Of a stretch of DNA of 64,000 nt, positions 49,184 to 59,900 are shown piece by piece. The stretch covers positions 1-64,000 of the forward strand of contig CBDFFQ010000001.1 of assembly GCA_965246835.1 (NCBI GenBank). The letters run 5' to 3'. The notes under the pieces are model-generated. The model was not told the DNA's origin, did no database searches, and was given only the letters and a program-made list of their open reading frames with translations. The stretch is from JANPPS01 sp965246835 (GTDB lineage Bacteria > Pseudomonadota > Alphaproteobacteria > Acetobacterales > Acetobacteraceae). The position numbers were made by a program, and so were the translations under genes. How positions within the stretch are numbered: the stretch's first letter is position 1; every line of letters starts with the position of its first letter.

Positions 49184-50709
49184 AGCCGTACTACGTCACC
49201 ACCCCGATCTATTACGTGAACGGCGCCCCCCATATCGGCCACGCCTATACCTCCATCGCCGCCGACGTGCTGGCGCGCTGGAAACGGCTGGAAGGGCATG
49301 AGGTGCTGTTCCTCACCGGCACGGACGAGCACGGCCAAAAGGTCGAAAAAGCCGCGCAGGATGCGGGGATGGCGCCGCAGGATTTCGTGGACGGCGTCTC
49401 CACGCAATTCCGCGACATGTCCGCCCGGATGGGCCTCAGCAACGACGATTTCATCCGCACGACGGAGGCCCGGCACCGCATCGCCTGCCAGGAGCTCTGG
49501 CGCCGCCTCCGCGCGTCCGGCGACATCTATCTCGGCCAATACGAGGGCTGGTACGCCGTGCGGGACGAGGCGTTCTATGACGAGAGCGAGCTGCACACCA
49601 AGGCCGACGGCACCCGCGTGGCCCCCACCGGCGCCCCGGTCGAGTGGGTGGTGGAGCCGTCCTATTTCTTCCGGCTCTCCGCGTTCCAGGACCGGTTGCT
49701 GGCGCTTTATGCCGACCAGCCCGGCTTCATCCAACCCAGCAGCCGCCGCCGCGAAGTCACGAGTTTCGTTCAAGGTGGCCTGCGGGACCTCTCGGTCAGC
49801 CGCACCAGCTTCTCCTGGGGCGTGCCCGTGCCCGATGACCCCGCGCATGTCATGTATGTCTGGCTGGACGCGCTCACCAACTACTTGTCTGCCGTGGGTT
49901 TCCCGGATGAGGCCGCGCCGGCCTGGCGGTTCTGGCCGCCCGATGTGCAGATCGTGGGCAAGGATATCATCCGGTTCCACGCCGTGTATTGGCCGGCTTT
50001 CCTGATGGCCGCCGGGCTGCCCTTGCCGGCCAGCATATCGTCCAACGGATGGTGGACGGCATCGGGCGAGAAGATGAGCAAGTCGCTCGGCAACGCGGTC
50101 GATGCGAATGCGCTGGTCGAGACGTTCGGGTTGGACCCCGTGCGGTATTTCCTGCTGCGGGAAGTGCCGTTCGGCAATGATGGCGACTACAACGACGCCG
50201 CGCTGATCCGCCGGCTGAACATCGAGCTCGCCAACGACCTCGGCAACCTCGTGCAGCGGACCTTGACCCAGGTGGCCAAGAATTGCGGCGCCGCCGTGCC
50301 GGATCGTGGGCCCGAGACGGCGGAGGATGCCGCCCTGCTGGCGTCCGCGCATGCCCTGCCGGCGGCGATGCAGGACCCAATGGACCGGCAGCGATTCCAC
50401 GACGCGCTGGAAGAGGCCTGGAAGGTGATCCGCGCCGCCAACGCCTATATCGACCACCAGGCGCCCTGGGCGCTGCGCAAGACGGATGCCGTACGGATGG
50501 CGACGGTGCTGGCCGTGCTGATCGACGCAATCCGCTGCATCGCGTTGGTATTGCAACCTTTCATGCCCGGCAGCGCCGCCCGCATGTTGGATCAGCTCGG
50601 TGTAGGGCAGGGCGCCCGGCAGCTCTCGGCGATCGGCACCCCGGTCCTGCCCGGCACGGCCCTGCCGGCGCCGCAGGCCATTTTTCCGCGCTATGTAGCC
50701 CCCGTGTGA
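49180..50709 (+). CDS. metG: methionyl-tRNA synthetase
   Basis: Charges tRNA-Met. The 509-residue protein carries HIGH as PHIGHAYTSIAAD, WYAVRDEAFYDE, a KMSKS-type loop EKMSKSLGN, and an anticodon-binding helix bundle. The zinc-knuckle cysteines of the E. coli type are not visible and the length suits the short, knuckle-less class. It ends 13 bases before tatD. Confidence 0.96.
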   Translation: MKPYYVTTPIYYVNGAPHIGHAYTSIAADVLARWKRLEGHEVLFLTGTDEHGQKVEKAAQDAGMAPQDFVDGVSTQFRDMSARMGLSNDDFIRTTEARHRIACQELWRRLRASGDIYLGQYEGWYAVRDEAFYDESELHTKADGTRVAPTGAPVEWVVEPSYFFRLSAFQDRLLALYADQPGFIQPSSRRREVTSFVQGGLRDLSVSRTSFSWGVPVPDDPAHVMYVWLDALTNYLSAVGFPDEAAPAWRFWPPDVQIVGKDIIRFHAVYWPAFLMAAGLPLPASISSNGWWTASGEKMSKSLGNAVDANALVETFGLDPVRYFLLREVPFGNDGDYNDAALIRRLNIELANDLGNLVQRTLTQVAKNCGAAVPDRGPETAEDAALLASAHALPAAMQDPMDRQRFHDALEEAWKVIRAANAYIDHQAPWALRKTDAVRMATVLAVLIDAIRCIALVLQPFMPGSAARMLDQLGVGQGARQLSAIGTPVLPGTALPAPQAIFPRYVAPV

Positions 50710-50722
50710 TGCTGCCCCGCCT

Positions 50723-51496
50723 ATGCTGATCGACAGCCACTTCCATCTCGACATGTTCGACGCGGACGAACACACGGCACTGCTGGCCCGGGCCGCCGAG
50801 GCGGGCGTGACGGAGGTCGTCACCATCGGCACACGACTGGCGCAGTCGGCCGAGCTGATCCGGCTCGTCGCCGGCCGTGAGCGGCTGTGGTGCACGGTGG
50901 GCGTGCACCCGCATAACGCGGCCGAGCTGCCGGTGCCGACACCGGAGGAGATCGCCGCCTTGGCACGCGATCCCAAGGTGATTGGCATCGGCGAATCCGG
51001 GCTCGACTACTTCTATGACAAGGCGCCGCGGGACATCCAGGCCGCAAGCTTCCGTGCCCACATCCGCGCGGCCCGGATGGCGGGCCTGCCGCTCGCGATC
51101 CATGCCCGGGCGGCCGACGACGACATCGCGGCGATCCTGCGGGAGGAGCGGGAGGCAGGGGGCCCATTCCAGTTCCTGCTGCATTGCTTCAGCTCCGGTC
51201 GTGGCTTGATGGAGGCGGCGCTGGGCATGGGTGGGTATGTCAGCTTCTCCGGCATCCTGACCTTCCCGAAATCGAGCGAACTAAGGGAGATGGCGGGCGA
51301 CGTGCCGGCCGACCGGCTGCTGGTGGAGACGGACGCCCCGTTCCTGGCGCCGGTGCCGGTCCGGGGCAAGCGTAACGAGCCCGGCTATGTTCGGCACACC
51401 GCCCAAGTGCTGGCGGAGGTGCGAGGGCTGACGCTCGAGGCCCTGGCGGCGCTCACGACCGGCAATTTCCGGCGGCTGTTCACGCGGACGGCGTAG
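50723..51496 (+). CDS. tatD: TatD-family metal-dependent deoxyribonuclease
   Basis: 257-residue TIM-barrel hydrolase with exonuclease activity in characterised members. Motifs: IDSHFHLDM (HxH metal pair), CTVGVHPHNA, IGESGLDYFYDKAP, LAIHARAADDD, LLHCFSS and LLVETDAPFLAP with the C-terminal Asp. Fixed position between metG and an MBL-fold gene is characteristic of alphaproteobacteria. Confidence 0.93.
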   Translation: MLIDSHFHLDMFDADEHTALLARAAEAGVTEVVTIGTRLAQSAELIRLVAGRERLWCTVGVHPHNAAELPVPTPEEIAALARDPKVIGIGESGLDYFYDKAPRDIQAASFRAHIRAARMAGLPLAIHARAADDDIAAILREEREAGGPFQFLLHCFSSGRGLMEAALGMGGYVSFSGILTFPKSSELREMAGDVPADRLLVETDAPFLAPVPVRGKRNEPGYVRHTAQVLAEVRGLTLEALAALTTGNFRRLFTRTA

Positions 51497-51499
51497 CGG

Positions 51500-52303
51500 A
51501 TGCTGCGGGTCACGATCCTTGGCTGCGGCGGGTCCGCCGGGGTGCCGCAATTGGGTGGCGCCGATGGCCGCGGCGATTGGGGCGCCTGCGACCCGAAGGA
51601 GCCGCGCAATCGGAGAACGCGCTCGAGCATCGTCGTGCAACGCGATGATGGCGAACGACTATTAGTGGACACATCACCGGATTTGCGGGAGCAGCTCCTG
51701 GCCTGCGGCGTGCCGCGGATCGACGCCGTGCTGTTCACCCATGCCCATGCCGACCACGTGCTGGGCATCGACGACATTCGGATCCTCAACCGGTTGATCG
51801 GCCGCCCCCTGGACGCCTGGGCCACGGCACGGACGCATGGCGAGCTGGAACGGCGCTTCGACTACGCCTTCAAACCGTGGCAGCCGCCGCAATTCTTTCG
51901 CCCGGCGCTGGTGCCGCGCCTCGTCGAGCCCGGCGAAACCATCGAAACAGCCGGACTCACCGTTCGCGTGTTTGAACAGGATCATGGCTATCTGCCCACG
52001 CTCGGCCTGCGCATCGGCGGCTTCGGCTACTCGACGGATGTGGCCCGGTTGGACGAGGCGGCGCTGATCGCTTTGGAGGGTGTCGATACCTGGGTGGTGG
52101 ATTGCTTCCAGCGCCGGGCCCACCACACCCACGCCAATCTGGACCAGGTGATCGCCTGGACCGAGCGGCTGCGCCCGCGGCGGACGGTGCTGACGCATAT
52201 GGGCTACGACATCGACTGGGGCTGGCTCACGCGCCGGCTGCCGCCCGGGATCGAGCCGGGGCATGACGGACTGGTGCTGGAGGTGCCCCATGACTTTCCA
52301 TAA
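51500..52303 (+). CDS. MBL-fold metallohydrolase (PhnP-like)
   Basis: A 267-residue metallo-beta-lactamase-fold hydrolase of the phosphodiesterase type. Metal ligands: HAHADH (81-86), Asp in YSTDVA, and HTHANLDQ plus THMGYDIDW at the C-terminal side. The start LRVTILGCGGSAGVPQLGG is typical of the PhnP/cyclic phosphate phosphodiesterase group. No phn genes are present, so phosphonate metabolism is not implied. The stop lies 14 bases inside mazG. Confidence 0.88.
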   Translation: MLRVTILGCGGSAGVPQLGGADGRGDWGACDPKEPRNRRTRSSIVVQRDDGERLLVDTSPDLREQLLACGVPRIDAVLFTHAHADHVLGIDDIRILNRLIGRPLDAWATARTHGELERRFDYAFKPWQPPQFFRPALVPRLVEPGETIETAGLTVRVFEQDHGYLPTLGLRIGGFGYSTDVARLDEAALIALEGVDTWVVDCFQRRAHHTHANLDQVIAWTERLRPRRTVLTHMGYDIDWGWLTRRLPPGIEPGHDGLVLEVPHDFP

Positions 52304-53099
52304 TATACCTTATGCGACTGATGGCAGCGCGGCCGCCGAACTCCAGCGCTTGCTCGCCATCATGGCCGCCCTGCGCGATCCCGCCACGGGCTGCCCCTGG
52401 GATCGCGAGCAGACCTTCGCCACCATCGCGCCTTACACGATCGAGGAAGCCTACGAGGTCGGGGCCGCCATCGACGCCGGTGACATGGCCGGGCTGCCGG
52501 ACGAACTCGGCGATCTTCTGCTGCAAGTCGTCTACCATTCGCGCATCGCCGAAGAACAAGGCGCCTTCGCCTTCGCCGACGTGGCCCGCGCGATCGCCGA
52601 CAAAATGATCCGCCGCCACCCGCACGTGTTCCCGCCAGAGCCCGGCACGCCCGTGCTGGGCTGGGAGGCGCATAAACAGGCCGAGCGGCTGGCCCGGTGC
52701 GAGACTGGCGTCTTGGCCGGTGTTCCTGATGGGCTCCCTGCCCTGACCCGCGCCGAGAAACTCACCACCCGCGCCGCCCGGGTCGGCTTCGACTGGCCGG
52801 ATGCCGAGGCCGTGCTGGCCAAGCTGGCAGAGGAAGTAGCCGAGCTCCGCGCCGAACTCCCCGAAGCCGACCCGGCGCGCCTGGCCGACGAGATGGGCGA
52901 CATCCTGTTTGTGGCCGCCAATTTGGCCCGGAAGCTGAGCCTGGACCCCGAGGCGTGCTTGCGCCAAGGCAATGCCAAGTTCGCCCGCCGATTCAACGCC
53001 GTCGAGGGAGCGTTGGCGCTGCAAGGTCAGTCGCCGGCAGACGCAGGCTTAGCAGCGATGGAGGCTGAGTGGTGTCGCGTGAAATCCTTGGAGGCCTGA
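52290..53099 (+). CDS. mazG: nucleoside triphosphate pyrophosphohydrolase MazG
   Basis: Removes non-canonical NTPs. The 269-residue protein contains two MazG domains: the first with CPWDREQTFATIAPYTIEEAYEVG and DELGDLLLQVVYHS, the second with KLAEEVAELRAEL and DEMGDILFVAANLAR. Both EExxE and ExxD-type metal sites are present. GGAGG lies eight bases before the ATG at 52290, which supports this start despite the overlap with the upstream gene. Confidence 0.95.
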   Translation: MTFHNIPYATDGSAAAELQRLLAIMAALRDPATGCPWDREQTFATIAPYTIEEAYEVGAAIDAGDMAGLPDELGDLLLQVVYHSRIAEEQGAFAFADVARAIADKMIRRHPHVFPPEPGTPVLGWEAHKQAERLARCETGVLAGVPDGLPALTRAEKLTTRAARVGFDWPDAEAVLAKLAEEVAELRAELPEADPARLADEMGDILFVAANLARKLSLDPEACLRQGNAKFARRFNAVEGALALQGQSPADAGLAAMEAEWCRVKSLEA

Positions 53100-53164
53100 C
53101 CCAGCGATAGACCCTGGCGCCCGGCCGGGGCACAGTCTCTCCATCACCTCCGGAACTCTCGCGC

Positions 53165-54637
53165 ATGGCTGTCAAACCTGTCGACCCGTTCGACTGCATC
53201 GTCTTCGGCGCAACCGGCGATCTCACGCTGCGCAAGCTGCTGCCGGCGCTGTATTACCGCTACAAGGACAAGCAGATGCTGGACGGCGCCCGGGTCATCG
53301 GCGCCGCCCGGTCCGACCTGAATGACGACACGTTCCGCGCCAGGGCCGCCGACGCGCTGCGCCAGCATGTGGCCAAGGCCGATTACGACGCCGATCTCGC
53401 GCATCGCTTCCTCGACCGCGTCCATTACGCACGCGGCGACGCCACCAAGCCCGGCGGCCTCGATGCGCTCGCTGCCATCCTCGCGGAACGGCCGGACCAT
53501 ATCCGGGTCTTCTACATGGCCACCTCCCCCGACCTCTATGGCCCGACCTGCCAAAACCTGCGCGATGCCGGGCTGGTCACGTCGCATTCCCGCGTGGTGC
53601 TGGAAAAGCCGATCGGGCATGACCTCGGCTCCGCCAAGGACATCAACACCGTCGTGGGCGAGGTGTTCTCCGAAGCGCAGATCTTCCGGATCGACCATTA
53701 TCTCGGCAAGGAGACGGTGCAGAACCTGCTGGCGCTGCGCTTCGCCAATGTCGTGTTCGAGCGGTTGTGGAACGCCGACGTGATCGACCATGTGCAGATC
53801 ACGGTCGGCGAAACCGTGGGCGTCGAGGGCCGGGGCGATTACTACGACAAGTCCGGCGCGCTGCGGGATATGGTGCAGAACCATTTGCTGCAGCTGCTGT
53901 GCCTGCTGGCGATGGAGCCCCCCGTCAATCTCGCGGCCGATGCGGTGCGCGACGAGAAGCTCAAGGTGCTGCGCGCCCTGAAGCCGATCGCCCCGCATGA
54001 GGTGGGGCATGTGACGGTCCGCGGCCAATACAGCCAGGGCGCCGTGCAGGGCCAATCCGTGCAGGGCTATCTCAAGGACCTCGGCCCCGATCGGGAGAGC
54101 CGTACCGAGACGTTCGTGGCGCTGAAGGCCGAAATCCAGAACTGGCGCTGGGCCAACGTCCCGTTCTACCTGCGCAGCGGCAAGCGGCTGCCGCAGAAGG
54201 TGAGCGAGATCGTGGTTCAGTTCCGCGGCACCCCGTTCAGCGTGTTCCGCGAAGCCGGGGAGCTCAGCGCCAACAAGCTGATCATCCGCTTGCAACCCGA
54301 AGAGGGCATGAAGCTCGAGCTGATGACCAAATCGCCCGAGCCCGGCTGGCTCCGCCTCATGCCGACGCAACTCGACATCAGCTTCGAAAAGGCGTTCGGC
54401 ACGCGCTACCCGGATGCGTATGAGCGCCTGCTGATGGATAGCGTGCGCGGCAACCCGACCCTGTTCATGCGCCGGGACGAGGTGGAGGCGGCGTGGGCCT
54501 GGGTGGAGCCGATCATCGACGCCTGGGCGGAAACGCGAGAGGCGCCGCGGCTTTATCCGGCAGGCTCCTGGGGTCCGACCTCGGCGATCGCGCTCATCGA
54601 GCGGGACGGGCGGACCTGGCATGAGGACATCGCTTAG
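53165..54637 (+). CDS. zwf: glucose-6-phosphate 1-dehydrogenase
   Basis: NADP-dependent first step of the oxidative pentose phosphate and Entner-Doudoroff routes. The 490-residue protein has the dinucleotide motif FGATGDLTLRKLLPALY, the catalytic site IDHYLGKE, EKPIGHDLGSA and PFYLRSGKRLP. All family motifs are intact and the length is normal. It stands apart from edd/pgl-type genes. A 795-base stretch without a convincing intact gene follows. Confidence 0.97.
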   Translation: MAVKPVDPFDCIVFGATGDLTLRKLLPALYYRYKDKQMLDGARVIGAARSDLNDDTFRARAADALRQHVAKADYDADLAHRFLDRVHYARGDATKPGGLDALAAILAERPDHIRVFYMATSPDLYGPTCQNLRDAGLVTSHSRVVLEKPIGHDLGSAKDINTVVGEVFSEAQIFRIDHYLGKETVQNLLALRFANVVFERLWNADVIDHVQITVGETVGVEGRGDYYDKSGALRDMVQNHLLQLLCLLAMEPPVNLAADAVRDEKLKVLRALKPIAPHEVGHVTVRGQYSQGAVQGQSVQGYLKDLGPDRESRTETFVALKAEIQNWRWANVPFYLRSGKRLPQKVSEIVVQFRGTPFSVFREAGELSANKLIIRLQPEEGMKLELMTKSPEPGWLRLMPTQLDISFEKAFGTRYPDAYERLLMDSVRGNPTLFMRRDEVEAAWAWVEPIIDAWAETREAPRLYPAGSWGPTSAIALIERDGRTWHEDIA

Positions 54638-54642
54638 CCGGA

Positions 54643-54780
54643 TCAGAGAGCCCGGTTGCGCATCGGATCCGATCGCACGCCACGGGCGGTGAACAGGTGG
54701 CAGGCCACCAGCCTCCCGTCCCGGTCAGGAATGGCCGGACCGGGCTTCCCCGAACCCGTGCGGCAGATCACTGGCCAGCC
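54643..54780 (-). pseudogene. C-terminal remnant of a peptide ABC transporter ATPase
   Basis: On the minus strand VICRTGSGKPGPAIPDRDGR, then LVACHLFTARG, resembles the oligopeptide/dipeptide ATPase C-terminus (a Cys, then Pro and an (V)ACHL motif). Nothing upstream in the same frame continues it toward an ATPase. It appears to be a short fossil. The stretch 54781-54950 shows nothing else I can name. Confidence 0.4.
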
Positions 54781-54950
54781 GCCACCGGCGTGGCTCGAGC
54801 CAAGGCTTGGGACAGGAGACCCAAGAAGACGAAAACGGCGGTAAGGCTCGCCTTGAAGGCCAGGAAATCCCCGGCCAGTCCCGTATCGACCCGGCACCGT
54901 TCAGCTGAGGTCAGCGGGCGCATGCGGGTCCGTCCCCGTCGCGCGCCGGG

Positions 54951-55394
54951 TCAGCGCACCGAGGGGGACGCCGGCAAGACTGCCGAACTCGTGGTCACGG
55001 CCGTCATCAACTGACGATATAGGGGCGAGTCCGCCTCGGACTGCGTGAGGCGGGCGTTTGGTTTCGGCATCGAGCCGTCCTCCAAGGCCTTGTTCATCTC
55101 CCGCAGACAGCCGCAGCCGCAACCGATCTTCTCAGCCTCCGTCTGCTGGCGAGTGACGCCTATGATCACTGGTTTGTTGGCGGCGGTAGCCTCCTGTTTG
55201 GCGACCCCGGTGCTCGCGTGGCCACCATGCGCCCGCTCAGCGCCACGCTGGGCATGGCTCCGCAGAGCTGCACTCATTTCGTGGCCGGCATGGTTTTCGG
55301 GCTTTGCACCTTGCGCGCCGGCTTGCTCGGTGTGGCGATGCGTGGCGACCTGCATGATCCCTGCCCCTCGATGGAACTGCTCCAGCACCACCAT
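54951..55394 (-). CDS. uncertain 147-residue open reading frame
   Basis: Not a recognised family. It is the longest minus-strand frame in the 795-base gap after zwf. It has a HGGHASTGVAK region and a cysteine-rich GCGCGCLREMNKALEDG segment, but plus-strand frames of similar length overlap it and no ribosome site is clear. It may be a small His/Cys-rich protein or chance. If real, an internal ATG at about 55277 is also usable. Confidence 0.25.
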   Translation of the reverse strand: MVVLEQFHRGAGIMQVATHRHTEQAGAQGAKPENHAGHEMSAALRSHAQRGAERAHGGHASTGVAKQEATAANKPVIIGVTRQQTEAEKIGCGCGCLREMNKALEDGSMPKPNARLTQSEADSPLYRQLMTAVTTSSAVLPASPSVR

Positions 55395-55432
55395 AGCGAG
55401 CCCAGCCTGTCGAAACCCTGACGTTTTGCCGA

Positions 55433-56938
55433 TCAGGTATCGGTTGGGCCCGTGGTTTCGGAAAGCCGCAGCGACACGAGCCGGAACGCCAAGCGGCGCC
55501 GGTCGCTGCCCATGCCCAATTCTTCCGGCATCCAGCAGCGGTCATACCTGAACCGCAGCGAGAACCCGTCCGTCGCGGCCGGGCTGTGGAAGGCAACCGC
55601 CACACGAACGGCGCCCTCGCGCTGACTCGGGAACGACAGGGACCCGGCAGGCACGCCATTGACCGAAAATGCGATCGGTGAAGCCTCACCCTCCGGCAGG
55701 AACTGCATGCCGGTCACCTCCAGCACGCACGGGCCCCGCGCGAGACGGCGGTTGAACCGCAGATGCACCTCCGATTCGTCGTCGTTCGACCACACCCCGC
55801 CCTGCTCCGCCGAAGACCAGCCAGCGCCCAGCATGTCGATAGCGGGCGCGCGCTGTTCGAACTGGATCTCCTCTCCGGGTCCAACCCCAACGGAATGGGC
55901 CAGCGCCAGCAATGGCGGCTCCCGGCGCACGCAGAACTCCGGGGTGCGATGACGATAAATCTCGGAGCGGCCGGGCCGGTTCGACAAGCAGGCATAGAGG
56001 ATAACGGGCTTGAGGTAGCCCGCGTCGATCAGATCGTCATCCATGCGGCCGATCCGGTCGATCCACGCACGATCCTCGGGGATCTCAGGATCGAAATTCG
56101 CGCCGAAATGCCGGCTCAGCACCGCCACGGCGATGTTGCCGGCGGCAAAGAATTGCTCGAAGTGGAACCGCTCGATCAAGACGGGCAGGATGTCCTGCGC
56201 CCGGATGCCCTCATTGGCTTCCTTCGAGTTATCCCAATTCGAATACACCGCTTCAACCCGGCCCAAGACGTGGTTCAGCTTGTAGCGGTCCGGCAAGACG
56301 GCCCAGAGCCGGTCCACGATCGCCAACGCCTCGGGCCAGAGCATATGGCCGTTGCGGCCGATCATATCGTTGGTGAGGAAGATCCCGGTCGTGCCGATCG
56401 ACGCCTTGATCGCGTCGAACAGCCCCTCCAGCCCCACCACGTGATGCAGGAACTGGTTGGCGATCACGACGTCCCACGGCCGGGTGACGTAATCGTCATA
56501 GAGGCCGATCTCGAAATCGAAGAACCGGTCGATGCCCGAGGCCTCGGCCTCGGCAGCAGCCCGCTGCACGGCGCCCTCGGCGATGTCGACGCAGGTGAAG
56601 TGAATGCCCTCATGCCCTGCTGTCGCGAGCCTGCGGCACATCTCGAGCTCGATGAAGCACTCGCCGCAGCCGATGCTGAGGATGCGGAGCGGCACGCCGG
56701 GCCGGGCATCGAGCTCGCGCAACACGGCGCCGGTGTAGAAATCCTCCGTGCTATGCGCGCCCCAGAGGCCGGTCATCGGCTTTTCGATATACTCCTGGCC
56801 CCAGCGGACGCAGGCGGGCGGCAGGTCGGCGTGAATCTCGGTCGCCACCGAATACTGGTGCGCGGCCTGCTCGATCCGGATATCCCCGGCACGCTTCATC
56901 TTGCTCGCCATGCCGCCCTGCCCGCTCGTTGCGCCCAT
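55433..56938 (-). CDS. class I SAM methyltransferase with C-terminal beta-sandwich domain
   Basis: A 501-residue protein. Residues 50-240 form a class I methyltransferase with motif I ILSIGCGECFIELEMC, CVDIAEGAVQRAA (acidic residue after beta-2) and VVIANQFLHHVVGL. Residues 340-495 form a second domain with GAGWSSAEQGGVWSNDDESEVHLRF and repeated beta strands, like a carbohydrate-associated jelly-roll beside glycosyltransferases. The substrate is unknown; a sugar or glycan is plausible from the second domain. A start at 56911 is possible. It follows mfd by 31 bases on the same strand. Confidence 0.75.
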   Translation of the reverse strand: MGATSGQGGMASKMKRAGDIRIEQAAHQYSVATEIHADLPPACVRWGQEYIEKPMTGLWGAHSTEDFYTGAVLRELDARPGVPLRILSIGCGECFIELEMCRRLATAGHEGIHFTCVDIAEGAVQRAAAEAEASGIDRFFDFEIGLYDDYVTRPWDVVIANQFLHHVVGLEGLFDAIKASIGTTGIFLTNDMIGRNGHMLWPEALAIVDRLWAVLPDRYKLNHVLGRVEAVYSNWDNSKEANEGIRAQDILPVLIERFHFEQFFAAGNIAVAVLSRHFGANFDPEIPEDRAWIDRIGRMDDDLIDAGYLKPVILYACLSNRPGRSEIYRHRTPEFCVRREPPLLALAHSVGVGPGEEIQFEQRAPAIDMLGAGWSSAEQGGVWSNDDESEVHLRFNRRLARGPCVLEVTGMQFLPEGEASPIAFSVNGVPAGSLSFPSQREGAVRVAVAFHSPAATDGFSLRFRYDRCWMPEELGMGSDRRRLAFRLVSLRLSETTGPTDT

Positions 56939-56969
56939 GTCGCACGAACGGCAGACGCTCGCCAGTGAG

Positions 56970-59900
56970 CTATGCCGCTTTCGCCTGCGCCACCAGCCGG
57001 TTCAAATTGCCCAGCACATCCCGCCCCAGCCCCATGCGCTCGGTGACGGACATATCCTTCACGATCGACAGCTTATGGTCCGGCCGCAAGCGAATCGTGC
57101 CCTTACGGGTGCCGAGCCAGGCGATCAGCCCGGCCGGATTGCGGAAGGCGTTGCCGCGGAACCCGATCACCATCCCCTTCGGCCCGGCCTCCAGCTTCTC
57201 CACCCCGGCCTCCCGGCACATGCGCTTCAACGTCACGACCTGCAGCAGGTTATCCACCTCGGGCGGCAGCGGCCCGAACCGGTCCACCAGCTCCGCCGCC
57301 ATCGCCTGCGTTTCGCCATCGGACGCGAGCGCCCCGATGCGGCGATAGAGGCCGAGGCGCACCGGGAGGTCCCGCACATAGGCCTCGGGGATCAAGACCG
57401 GCAGACCCAGCTGGATATTGGGCGTCCAGTCCCGGTCATCGTTCGTGGTCCGCCGTTCGGACCGCAGATCGGCCACCGCGTCCTCCAGCATCTGCTGATA
57501 CAGCTCGATGCCGACCTCGCGGATATGACCGGATTGCTCGTCGCCCAACAAATTTCCGGCGCCGCGGATATCCAGATCATGGGACGCCAACGTGAACCCG
57601 GCGCCCAGATTGTCCAGCGTCTGCATCACATCCAGCCGCTTCTGCGCCGCCGCACTCAGCCGATGGTTCTGCGGCCAGGTGAGATAGGCATAGCCGCGCT
57701 GCTTGCCCCGCCCCACGCGCCCGCGCAGCTGATAGAGCTGCCCCAGCCCGAACATGTCGGCGCGATGGATGATCAGCGTGTTGACCGCGGGCATATCGAG
57801 CCCGGATTCCACGATATTGGTGCTGAGCAGGATGTCGTATTTGCCGTCGCCGAACTCGGTCATCACCCGCTCGAGCTCCGTGGGCGCCAGCCGGCCATGG
57901 GCCTGGACCATGCGGGCCTCCGGCACGATGTCGCGGATGCGCTCGGCCATGCGGTCCATATCCTCGATCCGCGGCACCACGCAGAAGATCTGGCCGCCGC
58001 GGAACCGCTCGCGCTGGATCGCCTCCCGCACCACCACGCTGTCGAACGGCGAGATGAAGGTCCGCACCGCCAGCCGGTCCACTGGTGGCGTCGCGATCAG
58101 GCTCATTTCGCGCACCCCCGTCAACGCCAGTTGCAAGGTGCGGGGAATGGGCGTGGCCGTCAGTGTCAGCACATGCACATCCGCCTTGAGCTGCTTCAGC
58201 TTCTCCTTGTGGCTCACGCCGAAATGCTGCTCCTCGTCGACGATCAGCAGCTCGAGGTCGGCGAATTCGATCCCCTTCGCAAGCAAGGCGTGGGTGCCCA
58301 CCACGATGTTGACCTGGCCGTCGGCCAGGCCCCGCTTCACCTCCGCCGCGTCCTTCGCCGTCACCATGCGCGACAGCTGCGCCACCCGGATCGGCAACCC
58401 GGCGAAGCGCGCGGTGAAGGTCCGGAAATGCTGCCGGGCCAGCAGCGTGGTCGGCACCACGACGGCCACCTGCGCGCCCGACATCGCGGCGACGAACGCG
58501 GCCCGCAGCGCCACCTCCGTCTTGCCGAAGCCCACGTCCCCGCACACCAGCCGGTCCATCGGCCGCCCGGCCGCCATGTCCTCCAGCACGTCGCTGATGG
58601 CGCGCGCCTGGTCCTCCGTCTCGGCAAACGGGAAGCGGGCGCAGAACTCGTCCCAGGCGCCCTCGGCCGGGGTGAGCATCACGGCGTCCCGCACCCGGCG
58701 GGCGGCGGCGGTGCGGATCAGCTCGCCGGCCATGTCCCGGATGCGCTGCTTCATGCGCGCCTTGCGGTTCTGCCAACTGGCGCCGCCCAGCTTGTCGAGC
58801 GCCACACCCCCGGTCTCGCTGCCGAAGCGGGACAGCAGCTCGATGTTCTCGACGGGCAGATACAGTTTTTCCAGGCCATCGTAGAGCAGGCGCAGGCAGT
58901 CATGCGGCGCCGGGCCGATGCGCAGGGTTTCGAGCCCGTCATAGCGGCCGATGCCGTATTCCTGGTGCACGACCAGGTCCCCCTCCGCGATCTCGGTGGC
59001 CTCCGCGATGAACTGGTCGGCGCGCTTGCGGCGGCGGGGCGGGCGGCTGATGCGCTCGCCCAGCAGGTCTTGCTCGCTGACGACAGCGGTGTCCCCGGCG
59101 GTGAAGCCGCGTTCGAGGCCCAGCGTCACGACCCCCGTGGTGCCACCGGGCAGCGCCTCCGCCTCGCGCCATGTGTCGGAGCCCTCGGCCTTGATGCCGT
59201 TCTCCCGCAGCAGATGCAGCAGCCGCTCGCGGGAGCCACGGGTCCAGGCCGCGACCACGAGGCGGCGGTGCTGGGCGGCGGCGGCGTCCGCCTGTTCGCG
59301 CAGTTGCTGGAACACCTCGGTGTTGGCGATGGCGCCGGCCTTGGTGAACACGGCGCCGGGCCGCCCGCCGGCGTCGATCCCCGGCGCGCCGTCCGGCCTG
59401 CCATAGGGGCTGAAGCCCACGGCCTGGCCCAGCTCCAACGCCGCATCCCATTCGGCGCCGCCCAGATACAGCCGCTCCGCCGGCAAGGGGCGATACGGCA
59501 CCTCCCCGTCCCGCGGCACCGTCTGCCGCGCGGCGGCGTGGTCCGCAATCATCTCGAGCCGGGCATCCCGCGCCGCCTCCCATTGCTGGTCGAGGCTGAT
59601 CGACAGGCCCGGCAGGTAATCGGGCAGCGTGTCCATCCCGTCATGGAACAGCGGCACCCAGTGCTCGATCCCCGGGTAGCGCCGGCCTTCGGACACGGCC
59701 TGATACAGCGGGTCTTCCGCCGCCTTTGGCCCGAACAATTCGCGCCAGCCCTCGCGGAAGCGGCTGACGCTGGCGGGGTCCAGCGGCACCTCCGACACGG
59801 GGCGCAGAATCAGGGACGGGATGCGCTTGGCGCTGCGCTGCGTGCTGGGGTCGAACCGGCGCAGGCTTTCGACGGTGTCGCCGAAGAAGTCGATGCGGAC

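Noticed and set aside
53144..54622. A 492-residue minus-strand frame
   Set aside because: Antisense to zwf, whose motifs are intact.
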